Positions 25,202-34,037 of a DNA stretch of 38,353 nt are shown here, piece after piece. The notes below the pieces were generated by a model, which saw only the letters and a list, made by a program, of their open reading frames with translations, did not search any database and was not told the DNA's origin. The translations under genes were made by a program, and so were the position numbers. This DNA comes from Elusimicrobiota bacterium (GTDB lineage Bacteria > Elusimicrobiota > Elusimicrobia > UBA1565 > UBA9628), in assembly GCA_027406905.1 (NCBI GenBank), contig DAHZHT010000017.1:1-38353 (forward strand), given 5' to 3'. Position 1 is the first letter of the stretch. Every line of letters starts with the position of its first letter.

Positions 25202-25668
25202 ATTTTTTCGATTAATTCCTCGATGTGGCCTGGGACTTTAACCTTGCGAAAAACTTCCTGGATGCGTCCGTCCGGGCCGATTAAAAATGTCGAGCGCTCA
25301 ACGCCCATATATTTGCGGCCGTACATCGATTTTTCTTTCCAGACCCCGTAAGCCTCGCAAATTTTTTTATCCTCATCGGCTAAAAGCGGAAAGGGAAGAT
25401 TATATTTGGATTTAAACCCTTGGTGAGACTTCGCCGAATCAGGGCTGACCCCCAAAACTACCGCGCCTTTTTTAAAAAACTTCCCAAAGGAGTCGCGAAA
25501 ATCACAAGCCTCTTGGGTGCAGCCCGAGGTGTTATCCTTGGGGTAAAAGTAGAGAATGACGGTTTTCCCTCTATAATCTTTAAGCGCATGTTTTTTTCCG
25601 GCCTCATCTTGCGCCTCAAAATCAGGGGCAAGGTCGCCGATGTTGATTTCCCGATTAGCCGTTTTCAT
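25198..25668 (-). CDS. bcp: Peroxiredoxin of the Bcp/PrxQ type
   Basis: The 156-aa thioredoxin-fold peroxidase reduces hydroperoxides with thiols in the cytoplasm (no signal peptide). NTSGCTQEACDFRD carries peroxidatic Cys50 and resolving Cys55 five residues apart, the atypical 2-Cys PrxQ arrangement. GDLAPDFEAQDEAGK and the Trp-containing YGVWKEKSMYGRKYMGVERSTF are also family traits. The start has GGAGG about nine bases upstream. It lies 19 bases after mutL, so it could be transcribed with mutS-mutL. Confidence 0.95.
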   Translation of the reverse strand: MKTANREINIGDLAPDFEAQDEAGKKHALKDYRGKTVILYFYPKDNTSGCTQEACDFRDSFGKFFKKGAVVLGVSPDSAKSHQGFKSKYNLPFPLLADEDKKICEAYGVWKEKSMYGRKYMGVERSTFLIGPDGRIQEVFRKVKVPGHIEELIEKI

Positions 25669-25687
25669 TTATGATTTCCTCCGCCTT

Positions 25688-27454
25688 TTAAGATACCGCG
25701 CCCGGTCGTCCAAAACGGCGAGCTAATTCCGTCCGGTTTAAGGCCAGCATCGTGGGCCTTCCGTGCGGGCAATTTCGAGCTTGCCTGGCCTTGGACAAAT
25801 CTAAAAGAAGAGCCGCAGCCTCCTGTTCTCCCAAAAAGTCATGGGCTTTGACCGCCGCCTTGCACGCCATCGTGGCCAGGCTCTTACGGCGAACTTCGGC
25901 CAAGCTCATCTCCGCGTCCGAAAAATCTTCAGCGATCTTATAAAGAGCCGCCTCAATATCTTTTTCTTTTTTAAGCATCACGGGCGTCGCCAATACCTGG
26001 AGCATTCCCTTTCCGAAGAGTTCAATCTCAAAGCCTAAATCAAAAAGATGGGATTGCTGATCCAGAATTCTCGACACCGATGAAGCTGGAAGGGGCACGG
26101 TGACCGGCAAGATCAACCGCTCAGACACAATTCTCCCTTTAAGCAAAAGATCTCCATACCTCTCAAAGAGGACGCATTCGGAAGCCGCATGCTGATCTAA
26201 AATAAAAATTCCGCCGGCGGCTTCAAAGATAAGATAGCTCTGTTCAATTTGCCCCAAATAGCGGTACGGCGGGGTAAACCAATCCGGCCCCCGCGCCTGG
26301 GAATCTTTTGCGAGAAGGGGCTCAAGCGGCAAAGAAACGGCAAAAGCCCGCGGAGTTTGAGAAGTCAAAGAATAAGAAGGAACTGGTTCTAAAACCTGAC
26401 TTTCCGCATTCACATGTCCTTCATTTTTGGGAAAATAAGAATCCTTAATTAAAACCCTCGGCGTCAAAGATTGAGCCAAGGCTTGAGACACCGTGCGAAC
26501 AATTAAATTAAATATCTCCTTTTCATTTCTAAAGCGAATTTCCCTTTTAGCCGGATGGACATTGATGTCAAAATCCGCGGGCTCCATCTCTAAATAAGCG
26601 ACGCAGACCGGGTGCCGCCCCTGAAGCGTCTGCGGCCCAAAAGCCCGATAGAGAGCTTGCTGCAAAAGCCGAGAATCAATGGGGCGACGATTGACAAACC
26701 AATGCTGATATTTCCGGTTGTTGACCAGGCCCGCTTCCGTCGAGACAAAAATTCTAAAACCCACTCCTTTCTCTCGCGCTTGGGCGAGTGTCAAGCGTTG
26801 GCCCAGGCTTTCTCCCAAGACCGCCGCGATTCTGTCTTTTTCCTCATTTGCCGCTTCAAAAGCCAGGCGCTTCTTGCCTTCCGATTGAAAGAAAAAAGCG
26901 GAGGCGGGGTTTGCCAAAGCCGATTCTTCTATGACCGAAATAATTTTCCCCCGCTCAAACTCATCTGATTTCAAAAACTTAAACCGCGCGGGAGTGTTGA
27001 AAAACAGGTTTTGAACCGTGATCGTCGTCCCGCCAACACCCGGAGACGGAGACTCTTCCTTGATTTTTCCGGCCTGAGCTTTTACTTTCCATCCCTGGTT
27101 GTGACCCTTCAAACAACTAGAGACGACAATTTCAGAAACAGCGCAAACCGCCGCTAAAGCCTCTCCGCGAAAGCCAAAGGTTGAGAGGCGTTCTAGGTCT
27201 GAAATCGAACTAATTTTACTCGTCGCATGAGGCTCAAGACACAGGCGGCAATCTTCAGGGTCCATGCCTAATCCGTTGTCTGAGACGCGCAAAAGGTTTT
27301 TTCCCGCGCCCTCAATTTCAATATCAATCCTGGAAGCCCCGGCATCCAAGGAGTTTTCAAGCAGTTCCTTAAGAACCGAAGCCGGACGCTCAACGACCTC
27401 GCCTGCCGCTATCTTTGAGAAAACGGCTTCTTCCATCCTCAGAATCTTAGGCAT
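25688..27454 (-). CDS. mutL: DNA mismatch repair protein MutL
   Basis: MutL (588 aa) couples mismatch recognition by MutS to strand excision. The N-terminal GHKL ATPase contains KELLENSLDAGAS with catalytic Glu33, DNGLGM, TFGFRGEAL and NLFFNTPARFKFL. The C-terminal domain contains DQHAASECVLFE, which fits the metal-dependent endonuclease pattern DQHA-x2-E-x4-E, plus ACKAAVKAH and NCPHGRPTM, so the protein should nick DNA itself, as in bacteria without MutH. A Pro-rich linker joins the two halves (about residues 335-385). The start codon lies in the last codons of mutS (8-base overlap). MutH is not in the window. Confidence 0.96.
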   Translation of the reverse strand: MPKILRMEEAVFSKIAAGEVVERPASVLKELLENSLDAGASRIDIEIEGAGKNLLRVSDNGLGMDPEDCRLCLEPHATSKISSISDLERLSTFGFRGEALAAVCAVSEIVVSSCLKGHNQGWKVKAQAGKIKEESPSPGVGGTTITVQNLFFNTPARFKFLKSDEFERGKIISVIEESALANPASAFFFQSEGKKRLAFEAANEEKDRIAAVLGESLGQRLTLAQAREKGVGFRIFVSTEAGLVNNRKYQHWFVNRRPIDSRLLQQALYRAFGPQTLQGRHPVCVAYLEMEPADFDINVHPAKREIRFRNEKEIFNLIVRTVSQALAQSLTPRVLIKDSYFPKNEGHVNAESQVLEPVPSYSLTSQTPRAFAVSLPLEPLLAKDSQARGPDWFTPPYRYLGQIEQSYLIFEAAGGIFILDQHAASECVLFERYGDLLLKGRIVSERLILPVTVPLPASSVSRILDQQSHLFDLGFEIELFGKGMLQVLATPVMLKKEKDIEAALYKIAEDFSDAEMSLAEVRRKSLATMACKAAVKAHDFLGEQEAAALLLDLSKARQARNCPHGRPTMLALNRTELARRFGRPGAVS

Positions 27455-30080
27455 CAGACACCCTTTTCTTAAGATCCATTAAAGCCGCCAAGGCTTCCAG
27501 CGGAGTCATTCGCTCGGGGTTTAAAAGCTTAAGGGTCTCAACAATGGGCAAGGAACCGGAAAAATCCAGTTCCATTTGGGGAGAATGCTTTGAGGTTTTT
27601 CCCGAAGCGCCCTCGTGCGACTCGTTTTCGAGCTGATTTAAAATTTCTTGGGAACGGGTCAAAACCTGGGCTGGAAGCCCGGCCAAAGCCGCGACATGAA
27701 TTCCATATGATTTATCCGCCGGTCCCTCTGACACTTTATGCAGGAAAATAACTTCGGTTCGGCCCTCGGGGCTGACCCATTCCTTGGCCGACACATTGGC
27801 GTTAAAGACGCCCTTAAGGGTCTCAGCTAATTGTGTCAGCTCGAAATAATGCGTCGCGAAAAGAACCTTGGGTCCGCGAACGCCTTCAGCGTTTTTTGAC
27901 TGGTAGCGAGAATTGAGATATTCAAGAATCGCCCAAGCAATTGAAATGCCGTCAAAAGTCGAGGTCCCGCGGCCCACTTCATCGAGAATAATCAGGCTCC
28001 GCGGAGTCGCGTTCTTGAGAATATCGGAGGTCTCTTTCATTTCCACCATAAAAGTAGACGATCCTTCCGCCAAGGCGTCAGAAGCCCCGACGCGAGTTAA
28101 TATCCTATCGATAATCCCCACCCGCGCGGATTTGGCGGGCACAAAAGAGCCAATCTGAGCCATTAAAGCGATTAAGGCGTTTTGCCTCAAATACGTCGAT
28201 TTTCCGGACATATTGGGCCCGGTGAGAATCATAATCTGAAAATCGCGCCCATCCATAGCAATCGAGTTTGAAACAAAGGACCCCGACGGCAAAACGGAAG
28301 CGACAATGGGATGGCGTCCTTCGACAATTTCTAAATCAAACCCGAGGTCAACCTCGGGCTTGACCCAATCGCCCAGCCCCGCATTTTGGGCCAAGGCTAA
28401 AAAGACGTCGAGTTCCGCCAGAATCTTCGATAAAATGGACAGAGAATCGCAATAAGCCAGAATCTGATTTCTAACTTCTTCAAATATTTTTTTCTCAAGC
28501 CGGATTATTTTTTCTTCCGCACCCAGAATTTTATTCTCCAACTCCTTGAGTTCGCTAATTACATAGCGTTCGGCATTGGCTAATGTCTGCTTGCGCGTAT
28601 AACGGGCGGGAACTTTGGGAATCTGCGATTTAGTAACTTCAAGATAATAGCCAAAAACGCCGTTAAACCCGACCTTGAGATTTTGAATTCCGGTCAATTG
28701 CCTCTCTTGAACTTCTAAATTCTCAAGATGCTGGCGGCTGCCCGATTTTAAGGAACGCAATTGGTCAAGCTCGGCATTAAAACCTTCTTTGATCACCCCG
28801 CCTTCGGAAATTCGAATTGGCGGCGCATCCACCAAGGCTTTAGACAAAAGAGCGGACGCTGGAGTCAAGGCTTTCATTAAATCTTGAAGCAAACGGTAAA
28901 TATTCGATAAATTCTCAGCCCTAACGAACCCGGAATTTTCCACATCAACGCTTGAAGACAAAATGGAAACAAGCTCCGGAAGCCCCTTAAGAGAATCTCG
29001 AATTCCACCCAAATCCCGAGGGAGAAGCTGAAAACTTTGAAGCCGGCTTAGGATTCTCGGGATATCGGCAAATTGCCCGAGAGCTCCGGAAAGAGAATTG
29101 CGCAATTCTAACCGGGTAACCAACTCTTCAATACAACCCTGTCTGCGCCTAATTTCCTGAATGTCTAAAAGCGGGCGCAAAATCCAATCTTTAAGCAAGC
29201 GACTTCCCATGGAGGTTTTACATAGATCCCAAAACCCCCACAAACTGTGCTTGGACTGACCGGAAAAAGACTCGATTAACTCTAAAGTTTTGATCGCCGT
29301 CGCGTCCAAAAGCAGTTCTGATTTCTCCGCCCGTAAAGAAGGAACGGGAAAATTCTTGAGAAGTTTTGAACGCATGGCATAGGAAAGGCAATTGAGCGCC
29401 GCGCGCCGCGCCAGAGGATGATTTTGCCACTCCGGACGCATAGCCCAATCGGGAGAGGGGCTTTCAGATAAAGAAAACGCCGTCAAGCAAGCGCCGGAAA
29501 AGCGTAAATTCTCTAATTTAAGCGAATGAATCGTCTCTTGAGAAGCGATAATTTCAGAGGGTTTAATTTGCGCGATCCAAGCCTCTAAAGAGCGGGTTGT
29601 TTCATTTAAAGATTCGCAAGCCCAAAATTCTCCCGTTGAAATATCCAGCCAAGAAATCCCCCAGCCCACGATATCGGACGAAATGGCTAAGAGAAAATTA
29701 ACTTCCTTGGGAGAAAGAAGATCCTCTTCAATCACGGTTCCCGGGGTGACAACCCGGACCACTTCGCGGCGAACGAGTTTTTTTACTGCGGAAGCCTCTT
29801 CCATTTGTTCCGCCACCGCGACCTTGTGCCCGGCCTTAAGCAATTTCGCGATATGGTGGGAACTGCTGTGGAAAGGAACGCCGCACATCGGCATTTCTTG
29901 TCTGGAGGTCAGAACAAGACCCAGGATAGGCGCGGCCAGTTTCGCGTCGTCTCCAAACATCTCGTAAAAGTCCCCCAGACGAAAAAAGACAATCGCGTCT
30001 AAAAAAGACTTTTTAATTTCCTGATACTGGCGCATCAGGGGAGTATCGAGAGGTGATTCGAGCTCGGAAGCCATCGCCAT
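27447..30080 (-). CDS. mutS: DNA mismatch repair protein MutS
   Basis: MutS (877 aa) recognises mismatches and small loops. The mismatch-reading motif is GDFYEMF with Phe38 and Glu40. The C-terminal ATPase has Walker A TGPNMSGKST near residue 620, STFMVEMKETSDIL, Walker B LIILDEVGRGTSTFDG near residue 698 and ATHYFELTQLA. Length and order fit MutS1, not MutS2, since the N-terminal mismatch domain is present and there is no Smr domain. A TAAAAT box ends six bases before the ATG at 30080 and no ribosome site is apparent; an alternative ATG is two codons in. It lies 28 bases after the DUF1207 gene and overlaps mutL. Confidence 0.97.
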   Translation of the reverse strand: MAMASELESPLDTPLMRQYQEIKKSFLDAIVFFRLGDFYEMFGDDAKLAAPILGLVLTSRQEMPMCGVPFHSSSHHIAKLLKAGHKVAVAEQMEEASAVKKLVRREVVRVVTPGTVIEEDLLSPKEVNFLLAISSDIVGWGISWLDISTGEFWACESLNETTRSLEAWIAQIKPSEIIASQETIHSLKLENLRFSGACLTAFSLSESPSPDWAMRPEWQNHPLARRAALNCLSYAMRSKLLKNFPVPSLRAEKSELLLDATAIKTLELIESFSGQSKHSLWGFWDLCKTSMGSRLLKDWILRPLLDIQEIRRRQGCIEELVTRLELRNSLSGALGQFADIPRILSRLQSFQLLPRDLGGIRDSLKGLPELVSILSSSVDVENSGFVRAENLSNIYRLLQDLMKALTPASALLSKALVDAPPIRISEGGVIKEGFNAELDQLRSLKSGSRQHLENLEVQERQLTGIQNLKVGFNGVFGYYLEVTKSQIPKVPARYTRKQTLANAERYVISELKELENKILGAEEKIIRLEKKIFEEVRNQILAYCDSLSILSKILAELDVFLALAQNAGLGDWVKPEVDLGFDLEIVEGRHPIVASVLPSGSFVSNSIAMDGRDFQIMILTGPNMSGKSTYLRQNALIALMAQIGSFVPAKSARVGIIDRILTRVGASDALAEGSSTFMVEMKETSDILKNATPRSLIILDEVGRGTSTFDGISIAWAILEYLNSRYQSKNAEGVRGPKVLFATHYFELTQLAETLKGVFNANVSAKEWVSPEGRTEVIFLHKVSEGPADKSYGIHVAALAGLPAQVLTRSQEILNQLENESHEGASGKTSKHSPQMELDFSGSLPIVETLKLLNPERMTPLEALAALMDLKKRVSDA

Positions 30081-30108
30081 GTCAACATTTTACCAGATTC
30101 TTCGACGA

Positions 30109-31017
30109 TTATAAGTCGAAAGCGAGAGCCACGTTCGCGTAATGTTGGCGCTCGAAATAAAATTGTCCAAACGGAGAATGCCCCGCAAAATATCCCAATT
30201 GAAGGCGAATGACTCTCCCGCTTTTGCGCGCCCGCATCCCTATTCCGGCCACAGTGTTGCTGTTGATATTCCACTGATTGTATTGATGCGACTCCGCGTC
30301 TTCCGCCAAATAAACGAACAGAGGTCTTTTTATTTTCGGAGCGTGGAAGTCCGGACCCGTCAGTTCAAAGCCCGCCTGAACGGCGCCGCGGCCCAAGGAG
30401 GTCGGGGCCACATCTAATAAATAAGACCCGCCGCCATAGATTCTAAGGATGTGGCCAAAATCGCGCGAGAAAACAGACCTAAATCCGTTGACGCTGTAAT
30501 TAAATCCAAGATTGCCCGTCTGCCGGATATAACCGTCTCCTAAATGCGAACTTTCGTGAAAAAGCATAATCTCGGCGGAATAAGGCCCGCGCCTAATTTC
30601 AAGAGGAAGATTGGCGATATAATCAATCGTCTCCAGATAATTGATGCCAAGCCCGACCTGAAAACGCGAATAAGCCATTCCCTCTAAATCCCATTGATAC
30701 TGATCGCCCCAGCGATCGCTCCAACGGTCCATTCCCCAGCGATGCCCCAAGGCCACATCTCCCATATTCTCTCCCTGCAGTTGATAATAAGACATCAAAA
30801 GCTGGACTTGCCTGGGGTCGGCTATCAGTTTATGGAAAAGATGGCCATCGGGGTAAAGTCCTGAGTCGTTTTGGGGTTGACAGACAACAGTCGTGCTGGA
30901 CGAAGAGACAGTTTGTGCCCAAGAAGAAATCGGGGAAAAATAAAAAAGGGAAAAGAATAGCGCGGCAAATAATAAATTCTTAAAGGAGTGAGTTGATGTC
31001 TTTGACCACATCCTCAT
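30109..31017 (-). CDS. DUF1207 outer-membrane-type beta-barrel protein
   Basis: The 302-aa protein has a signal peptide (HSFKNLLFAALFFSLFYF, cleavage near SSWAQ) and then a beta-rich body that matches DUF1207 proteins: DGHLFHKLIADPRQVQLLMSY, LFHESSHLGDGYIRQTG, LRIYGGGSYLLDVAPTSLG, and HSPFGQFYFERQHYANVALAF at the C-terminus. The short alternating strands and terminal aromatic residue are as expected for an outer-membrane barrel. The function is unknown. The ORF is open to an ATG at 31125, but the signal peptide sits best with the ATG at 31017 or 31011, which still overlaps the tlpA end by about 35 bases; no ribosome site decides between them. It follows ccdA-tlpA, hinting at envelope biogenesis. 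Confidence 0.78.
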   Translation of the reverse strand: MRMWSKTSTHSFKNLLFAALFFSLFYFSPISSWAQTVSSSSTTVVCQPQNDSGLYPDGHLFHKLIADPRQVQLLMSYYQLQGENMGDVALGHRWGMDRWSDRWGDQYQWDLEGMAYSRFQVGLGINYLETIDYIANLPLEIRRGPYSAEIMLFHESSHLGDGYIRQTGNLGFNYSVNGFRSVFSRDFGHILRIYGGGSYLLDVAPTSLGRGAVQAGFELTGPDFHAPKIKRPLFVYLAEDAESHQYNQWNINSNTVAGIGMRARKSGRVIRLQLGYFAGHSPFGQFYFERQHYANVALAFDL

Positions 31018-31486
31018 AGGAAACAGCCCCAATATACTCATGCCGAACAATTCCATTTTTATCAATGAGGAATGCGGTTGGAAGGCCGGAGATATCATAT
31101 CCCGCCGGAACATGATCTCCCGCAATGACGACAGGGTAAGGAATTTGAGCCTGGTTCACAAAAGGCTGAACCACGGATTTCCCAAGAGCATCAACGGAAA
31201 CGCCAAGCACCACCAGTCCCTTTGAATTTTTTTCTTGATAGAGGCGAATCAAATCGGGTATTTCTTCCCGGCAAGCATCGCACCAGGTCGCCCAGAAATC
31301 CAAGAAAACCACCTTCCCTTTGAACTGAGAGAGAGAAATACCCTTTCCCGAAAGATCCGGGAGCGTAAAATTAGGAGCGGGAAAACTCGCGTCTTGATTG
31401 CCGGCCCCGCCGCCTTGGATAAAAAACCAAAAAACAAATCCCGCTAAAATCAGAGCGGCAAGCGCTCCCAACCATTTTTTATACAT
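30980..31486 (-). CDS. TlpA/ResA-like membrane-anchored thioredoxin
   Basis: The 168-aa protein has an N-terminal membrane anchor (WLGALAALILAGFVFWFF, residues 5-22) and a periplasmic thioredoxin domain with FWATWCDACREEIPDL and redox Cys69/Cys72 (CDAC). Family traits include APNFTLPDLSGKGISL and GLPTAFLIDKNGIV. It reduces disulfides in secreted or cytochrome-related partners using electrons from CcdA. The start at 31486 has AGGAGAG six bases upstream; an in-frame ATG at 31552 would add 22 polar residues with no ribosome site, so it is less likely. It follows ccdA on the minus strand with its own promoter nearby and overlaps the DUF1207 gene. Confidence 0.9.
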   Translation of the reverse strand: MYKKWLGALAALILAGFVFWFFIQGGGAGNQDASFPAPNFTLPDLSGKGISLSQFKGKVVFLDFWATWCDACREEIPDLIRLYQEKNSKGLVVLGVSVDALGKSVVQPFVNQAQIPYPVVIAGDHVPAGYDISGLPTAFLIDKNGIVRHEYIGAVSYEDVVKDINSLL

Positions 31487-31570
31487 CGAAACTCTCCTAG
31501 AAGCGGCCGCCACTTTCTTTGCATCGTCCTCATCGCGCCAAACAGTCGCCATAAATCAAGCTGAAGACCT

Positions 31571-31600
31571 ATTCTAAATTATTACAGCCCAAGCTGGCAA
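31571..31600 (-). promoter_or_regulatory. Promoter upstream of tlpA
   Basis: On the minus strand TTGCCA (31600-31595) and TAGAAT (31576-31571) are separated by 18 bases. Transcription would begin near 31564, giving about 77 bases of leader before the ATG at 31486, or about 12 before the less likely ATG at 31552. It lies in the gap between ccdA and tlpA, which may also be transcribed together. Confidence 0.5.
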
Positions 31601-31638
31601 TTAAAAAATTAAACGCCGGAAATTGGAGAGGGTTTTCC

Positions 31639-32349
31639 CTAAATACTACCCTTTAACCAGGAGAAGAAAACCGGCAAACGGTTAAAAAAGATTAAAAGCC
31701 CCATCAAAACTAAAAAGAGCCCCGAGAGGCGTTCAATCCAAGGTAAAGCGCTCTTATATCGCTTAAAAAGTTTCAGAAACGAGCCGATCCCAAAAGCCGA
31801 GGCGATAAAGGGGATTCCTAATCCCAAGGAATAAACCGCCAACAGCCTCATCCCTTCCGTCAAAGTTTTCTGGGTCGCGGCCAAGGCTAAAATCGCGCCT
31901 AAGATCGGCCCGATGCAGGGGGTCCAGCCAAAAGCGAAGGCAAGCCCCATAATAAAGGCCCCCAGCAAACTTGGACCCACATGGGCCTGAGCGCGCTTTT
32001 CATAGTAAAAAAATCGAATTGGAACAATTCCGCTCATATGCAGACCAAAAAGGATAATCACTCCTCCGGCAATCCGATCGAGCAAAAGGCGATGCATGAA
32101 AAATTCTCTGCCAAGAGCCGAAGCGGACGCCCCCAAGGCGATAAAAACGACGGAAAAGCCCAAGACAAAGAAAATAGAGCCTAGCCCCGCCCCCTTAAAA
32201 ATACTGGCGTCTCCCTGCTTAGATAATTCATCCAGCGACAGGCCGGAAATAAAAGAAAGATACCCTGGGATGAGCGGTAAAACGCAAGGGGACAAGAAGG
32301 AAGCTAGTCCCGCCAAAAAAGCGGTCCCCAGACCGAGATGAGCACCCAT
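31639..32349 (-). CDS. ccdA: CcdA-type thiol:disulfide transport membrane protein
   Basis: CcdA (236 aa) moves reducing equivalents from cytoplasmic thioredoxin across the inner membrane to TlpA-type proteins. It has the six-helix layout expected: LASFLSPCVLPLIPGYLSF with Cys22 in the first helix and AFGWTPCIGPILGAILALA with the second redox Cys in the fourth, as in the DsbD core. The N-terminus lacks any signal or periplasmic domain, so it is the short CcdA rather than full-length DsbD. A TAAAAT box ends six bases before the ATG, without a ribosome site. The gap to tlpA holds the tlpA promoter. Together they form the head of the minus-strand run to bcp. Confidence 0.92.
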   Translation of the reverse strand: MGAHLGLGTAFLAGLASFLSPCVLPLIPGYLSFISGLSLDELSKQGDASIFKGAGLGSIFFVLGFSVVFIALGASASALGREFFMHRLLLDRIAGGVIILFGLHMSGIVPIRFFYYEKRAQAHVGPSLLGAFIMGLAFAFGWTPCIGPILGAILALAATQKTLTEGMRLLAVYSLGLGIPFIASAFGIGSFLKLFKRYKSALPWIERLSGLFLVLMGLLIFFNRLPVFFSWLKGSI

Positions 32350-32626
32350 TTCTATATTTTAGCATCTTATGAGGTGGACGTTCCCCCCATTTTTAGGCCA
32401 TGGTATTTTTTGACCAGAATCTCAAGCAGCCGCAACGTTAAGGCCTCACCAAGCTGCATCTATCACGCCTATTCATGGATGATTTGGTTTTACAGAAGCT
32501 GAAATCCTTGAATCTGCCAGCTCCGATTTCGCCCCATTTTGAGACGCTTCCGCTACGATATGCGGAATTACTGCCGTTGTGCAAAAAATTTTGACTTTAT
32601 ACAGGAGAAAATGTAAAAATCCTGGA
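32350..32626. other. Intergenic region between ccdA and an unrecognised gene
   Basis: The 277 bases hold the ccdA -10 box at the left edge (32356-32361). A plus-strand open stretch of 39 codons (32475-32594) has no recognised product and I do not call it. An AGGAG at 32603-32607 is followed by an ATG-TAA start-stop pair (32611-32616) a short way before the chosen GTG at 32627. I see no transposase remnant, tRNA or terminator. Confidence 0.5.
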
Positions 32627-33889
32627 GTGAAGAAACTTATTTTTCTTGTGTGCTTGCTTTTCCCTCATTTGGCATCGGCTGATTCCTACTATTACAATGC
32701 GGCGCGCAAAGCTCTTAGCCCCATTGTTCTCAATCAATCTAAGGAAATTGAGTCTTGGATTTTTAAACCCACCAATACCACTCTCCTATCTAACCCGCGC
32801 ATTAATGAGATTCTCGCTAAAAATCAATCCGCTCTCCTTTGGTTGCGCAAAGCAGCTCAAGAAAACAATCCAGGAAACCTGTTTGGGAAAAAACTTCCTT
32901 CGTGGACGCCTCAATCTCTATTACCGAACTACGGGGATTACCTCAATCTATTTCGCCTAGATATCCTGGACGCTAAAATGAATCTAGGGCGCGGCCATTT
33001 TGATGTGGCGGAAAAAGATTTAATTGCCGCCGAAGAAATGATGGTTCAGTTTTCAGATGAGAAATATCCACCCTCCATCCTTCCCCTCTTGGTCGCGCAA
33101 AATGGTTTTGTCTTGTCCTACAATTTGTTGCTCAATAGCTTTCAAGTAGACCCACATCCGCGCTATCTAAACCGAAGTTTGGCCCTTCTCAATCAATTAA
33201 AGAATTCTCAAGATTGCCGGAAGATTTTTTCTAGGGTGACCTTCCAAGTTAAGACTTCAGCTCACCAACTTAACGCCCAGGCTGTGGGGAAAAATCCGTT
33301 TTTGAATGAGTCCGGATCTTTTAAAGCTTTCTATTCTAGGGCGGATGCCGATCTGGATGTTTTGAAAAATCTTAGTACCCAATCTTGTATGAACAATAAT
33401 CCTGGGGCAGTCTCTGTCTTTTTAAGTCAGAGGCCGGATATAAGCATGGAAGAGGCTACATTGAAAGCTTTAAGTCAATCGAAAATAAACCGTCAAAAAG
33501 CCTTGCAGGATTATGTCATTTTGGAAGCAATTAAGAAAACCGACGCAGTCTCTGGTCGTGTTTTTCCTGGACTAATTACCAAATACCATGTTTTTCTTTC
33601 CGGGGTCAATGTTTTACGAGTGGGATTGGCGCTTGAGCTTTACCGAAGAAAACATGGGCGTTTGCCGAGAAAGTTAAGTCAATTGGTTCCGGTTTATCTT
33701 CCTGTTGTCCCCGCAGATTCATTCAATGGATTCAAACCCTTGATCTACCTCGTAAAAGGAAAGCATTTCACCGTCTATAGTTTTGGGCCTTGGCGGAAGA
33801 ATGTTTGGGGGGCAGTCGCTTTCGATTGGAAATCTTTTTTAAATTCCGGTTCTCCTAACGAGCCTGGCAATATCGTCTTTCACGGCTAG
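32627..33889 (+). CDS. Exported protein of unknown function with a pseudopilin-like tail
   Basis: The 420-aa protein begins with a signal peptide (MKKLIFLVCLLFPHLASA-DSYYY) if GTG at 32627 is used; the frame stays open to a GTG at 32579, but the extension spoils the signal. The middle is mostly helical with no motif I recognise. The C-terminal 90 residues read LALELYRRKHGRLPRKLSQL, LPVVPADSFNGFKPLIYLV and HFTVYSFGPW, a pattern shared with pseudopilin/GspG C-termini and many planctomycete-type secreted proteins, where it is a small beta domain. Codon use is AT-richer (about 40% G+C in sampled lines) than the neighbours, which suggests acquisition. Flanked by 277 and 148 bases of unannotated DNA. 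The function is unknown. Confidence 0.6.
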   Translation: MKKLIFLVCLLFPHLASADSYYYNAARKALSPIVLNQSKEIESWIFKPTNTTLLSNPRINEILAKNQSALLWLRKAAQENNPGNLFGKKLPSWTPQSLLPNYGDYLNLFRLDILDAKMNLGRGHFDVAEKDLIAAEEMMVQFSDEKYPPSILPLLVAQNGFVLSYNLLLNSFQVDPHPRYLNRSLALLNQLKNSQDCRKIFSRVTFQVKTSAHQLNAQAVGKNPFLNESGSFKAFYSRADADLDVLKNLSTQSCMNNNPGAVSVFLSQRPDISMEEATLKALSQSKINRQKALQDYVILEAIKKTDAVSGRVFPGLITKYHVFLSGVNVLRVGLALELYRRKHGRLPRKLSQLVPVYLPVVPADSFNGFKPLIYLVKGKHFTVYSFGPWRKNVWGAVAFDWKSFLNSGSPNEPGNIVFHG

Positions 33890-34037
33890 CAGCTTTCATG
33901 ACGATGACGAGCCGCTCAGTATCCTCAACGCCACTTGGGACAATAGTTTAGTGCGTTAGGCAAGTAATCGGGCCGAATAGTCATTTACCTTTAGGCCGGA
34001 TAAATACTACGCTTTCTCAAGGCTGGAATTTTATTTT

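Noticed and set aside
30081..30120. TTCGAC/GTCGAA hairpin between the DUF1207 gene and mutS as a terminator
   Set aside because: The stem has six pairs and is not followed by T residues on the minus strand.
32475..32594. 39-codon open frame upstream of the unrecognised exported gene
   Set aside because: No ribosome site, no similarity I recognise, and the length is easily reached by chance.
32390..34000. Possible direct repeat TTTAGGCC flanking the AT-richer island (about 32393 and 33993)
   Set aside because: Only eight bases, and AGGCC words are frequent in this DNA; no inverted termini or transposase are found.
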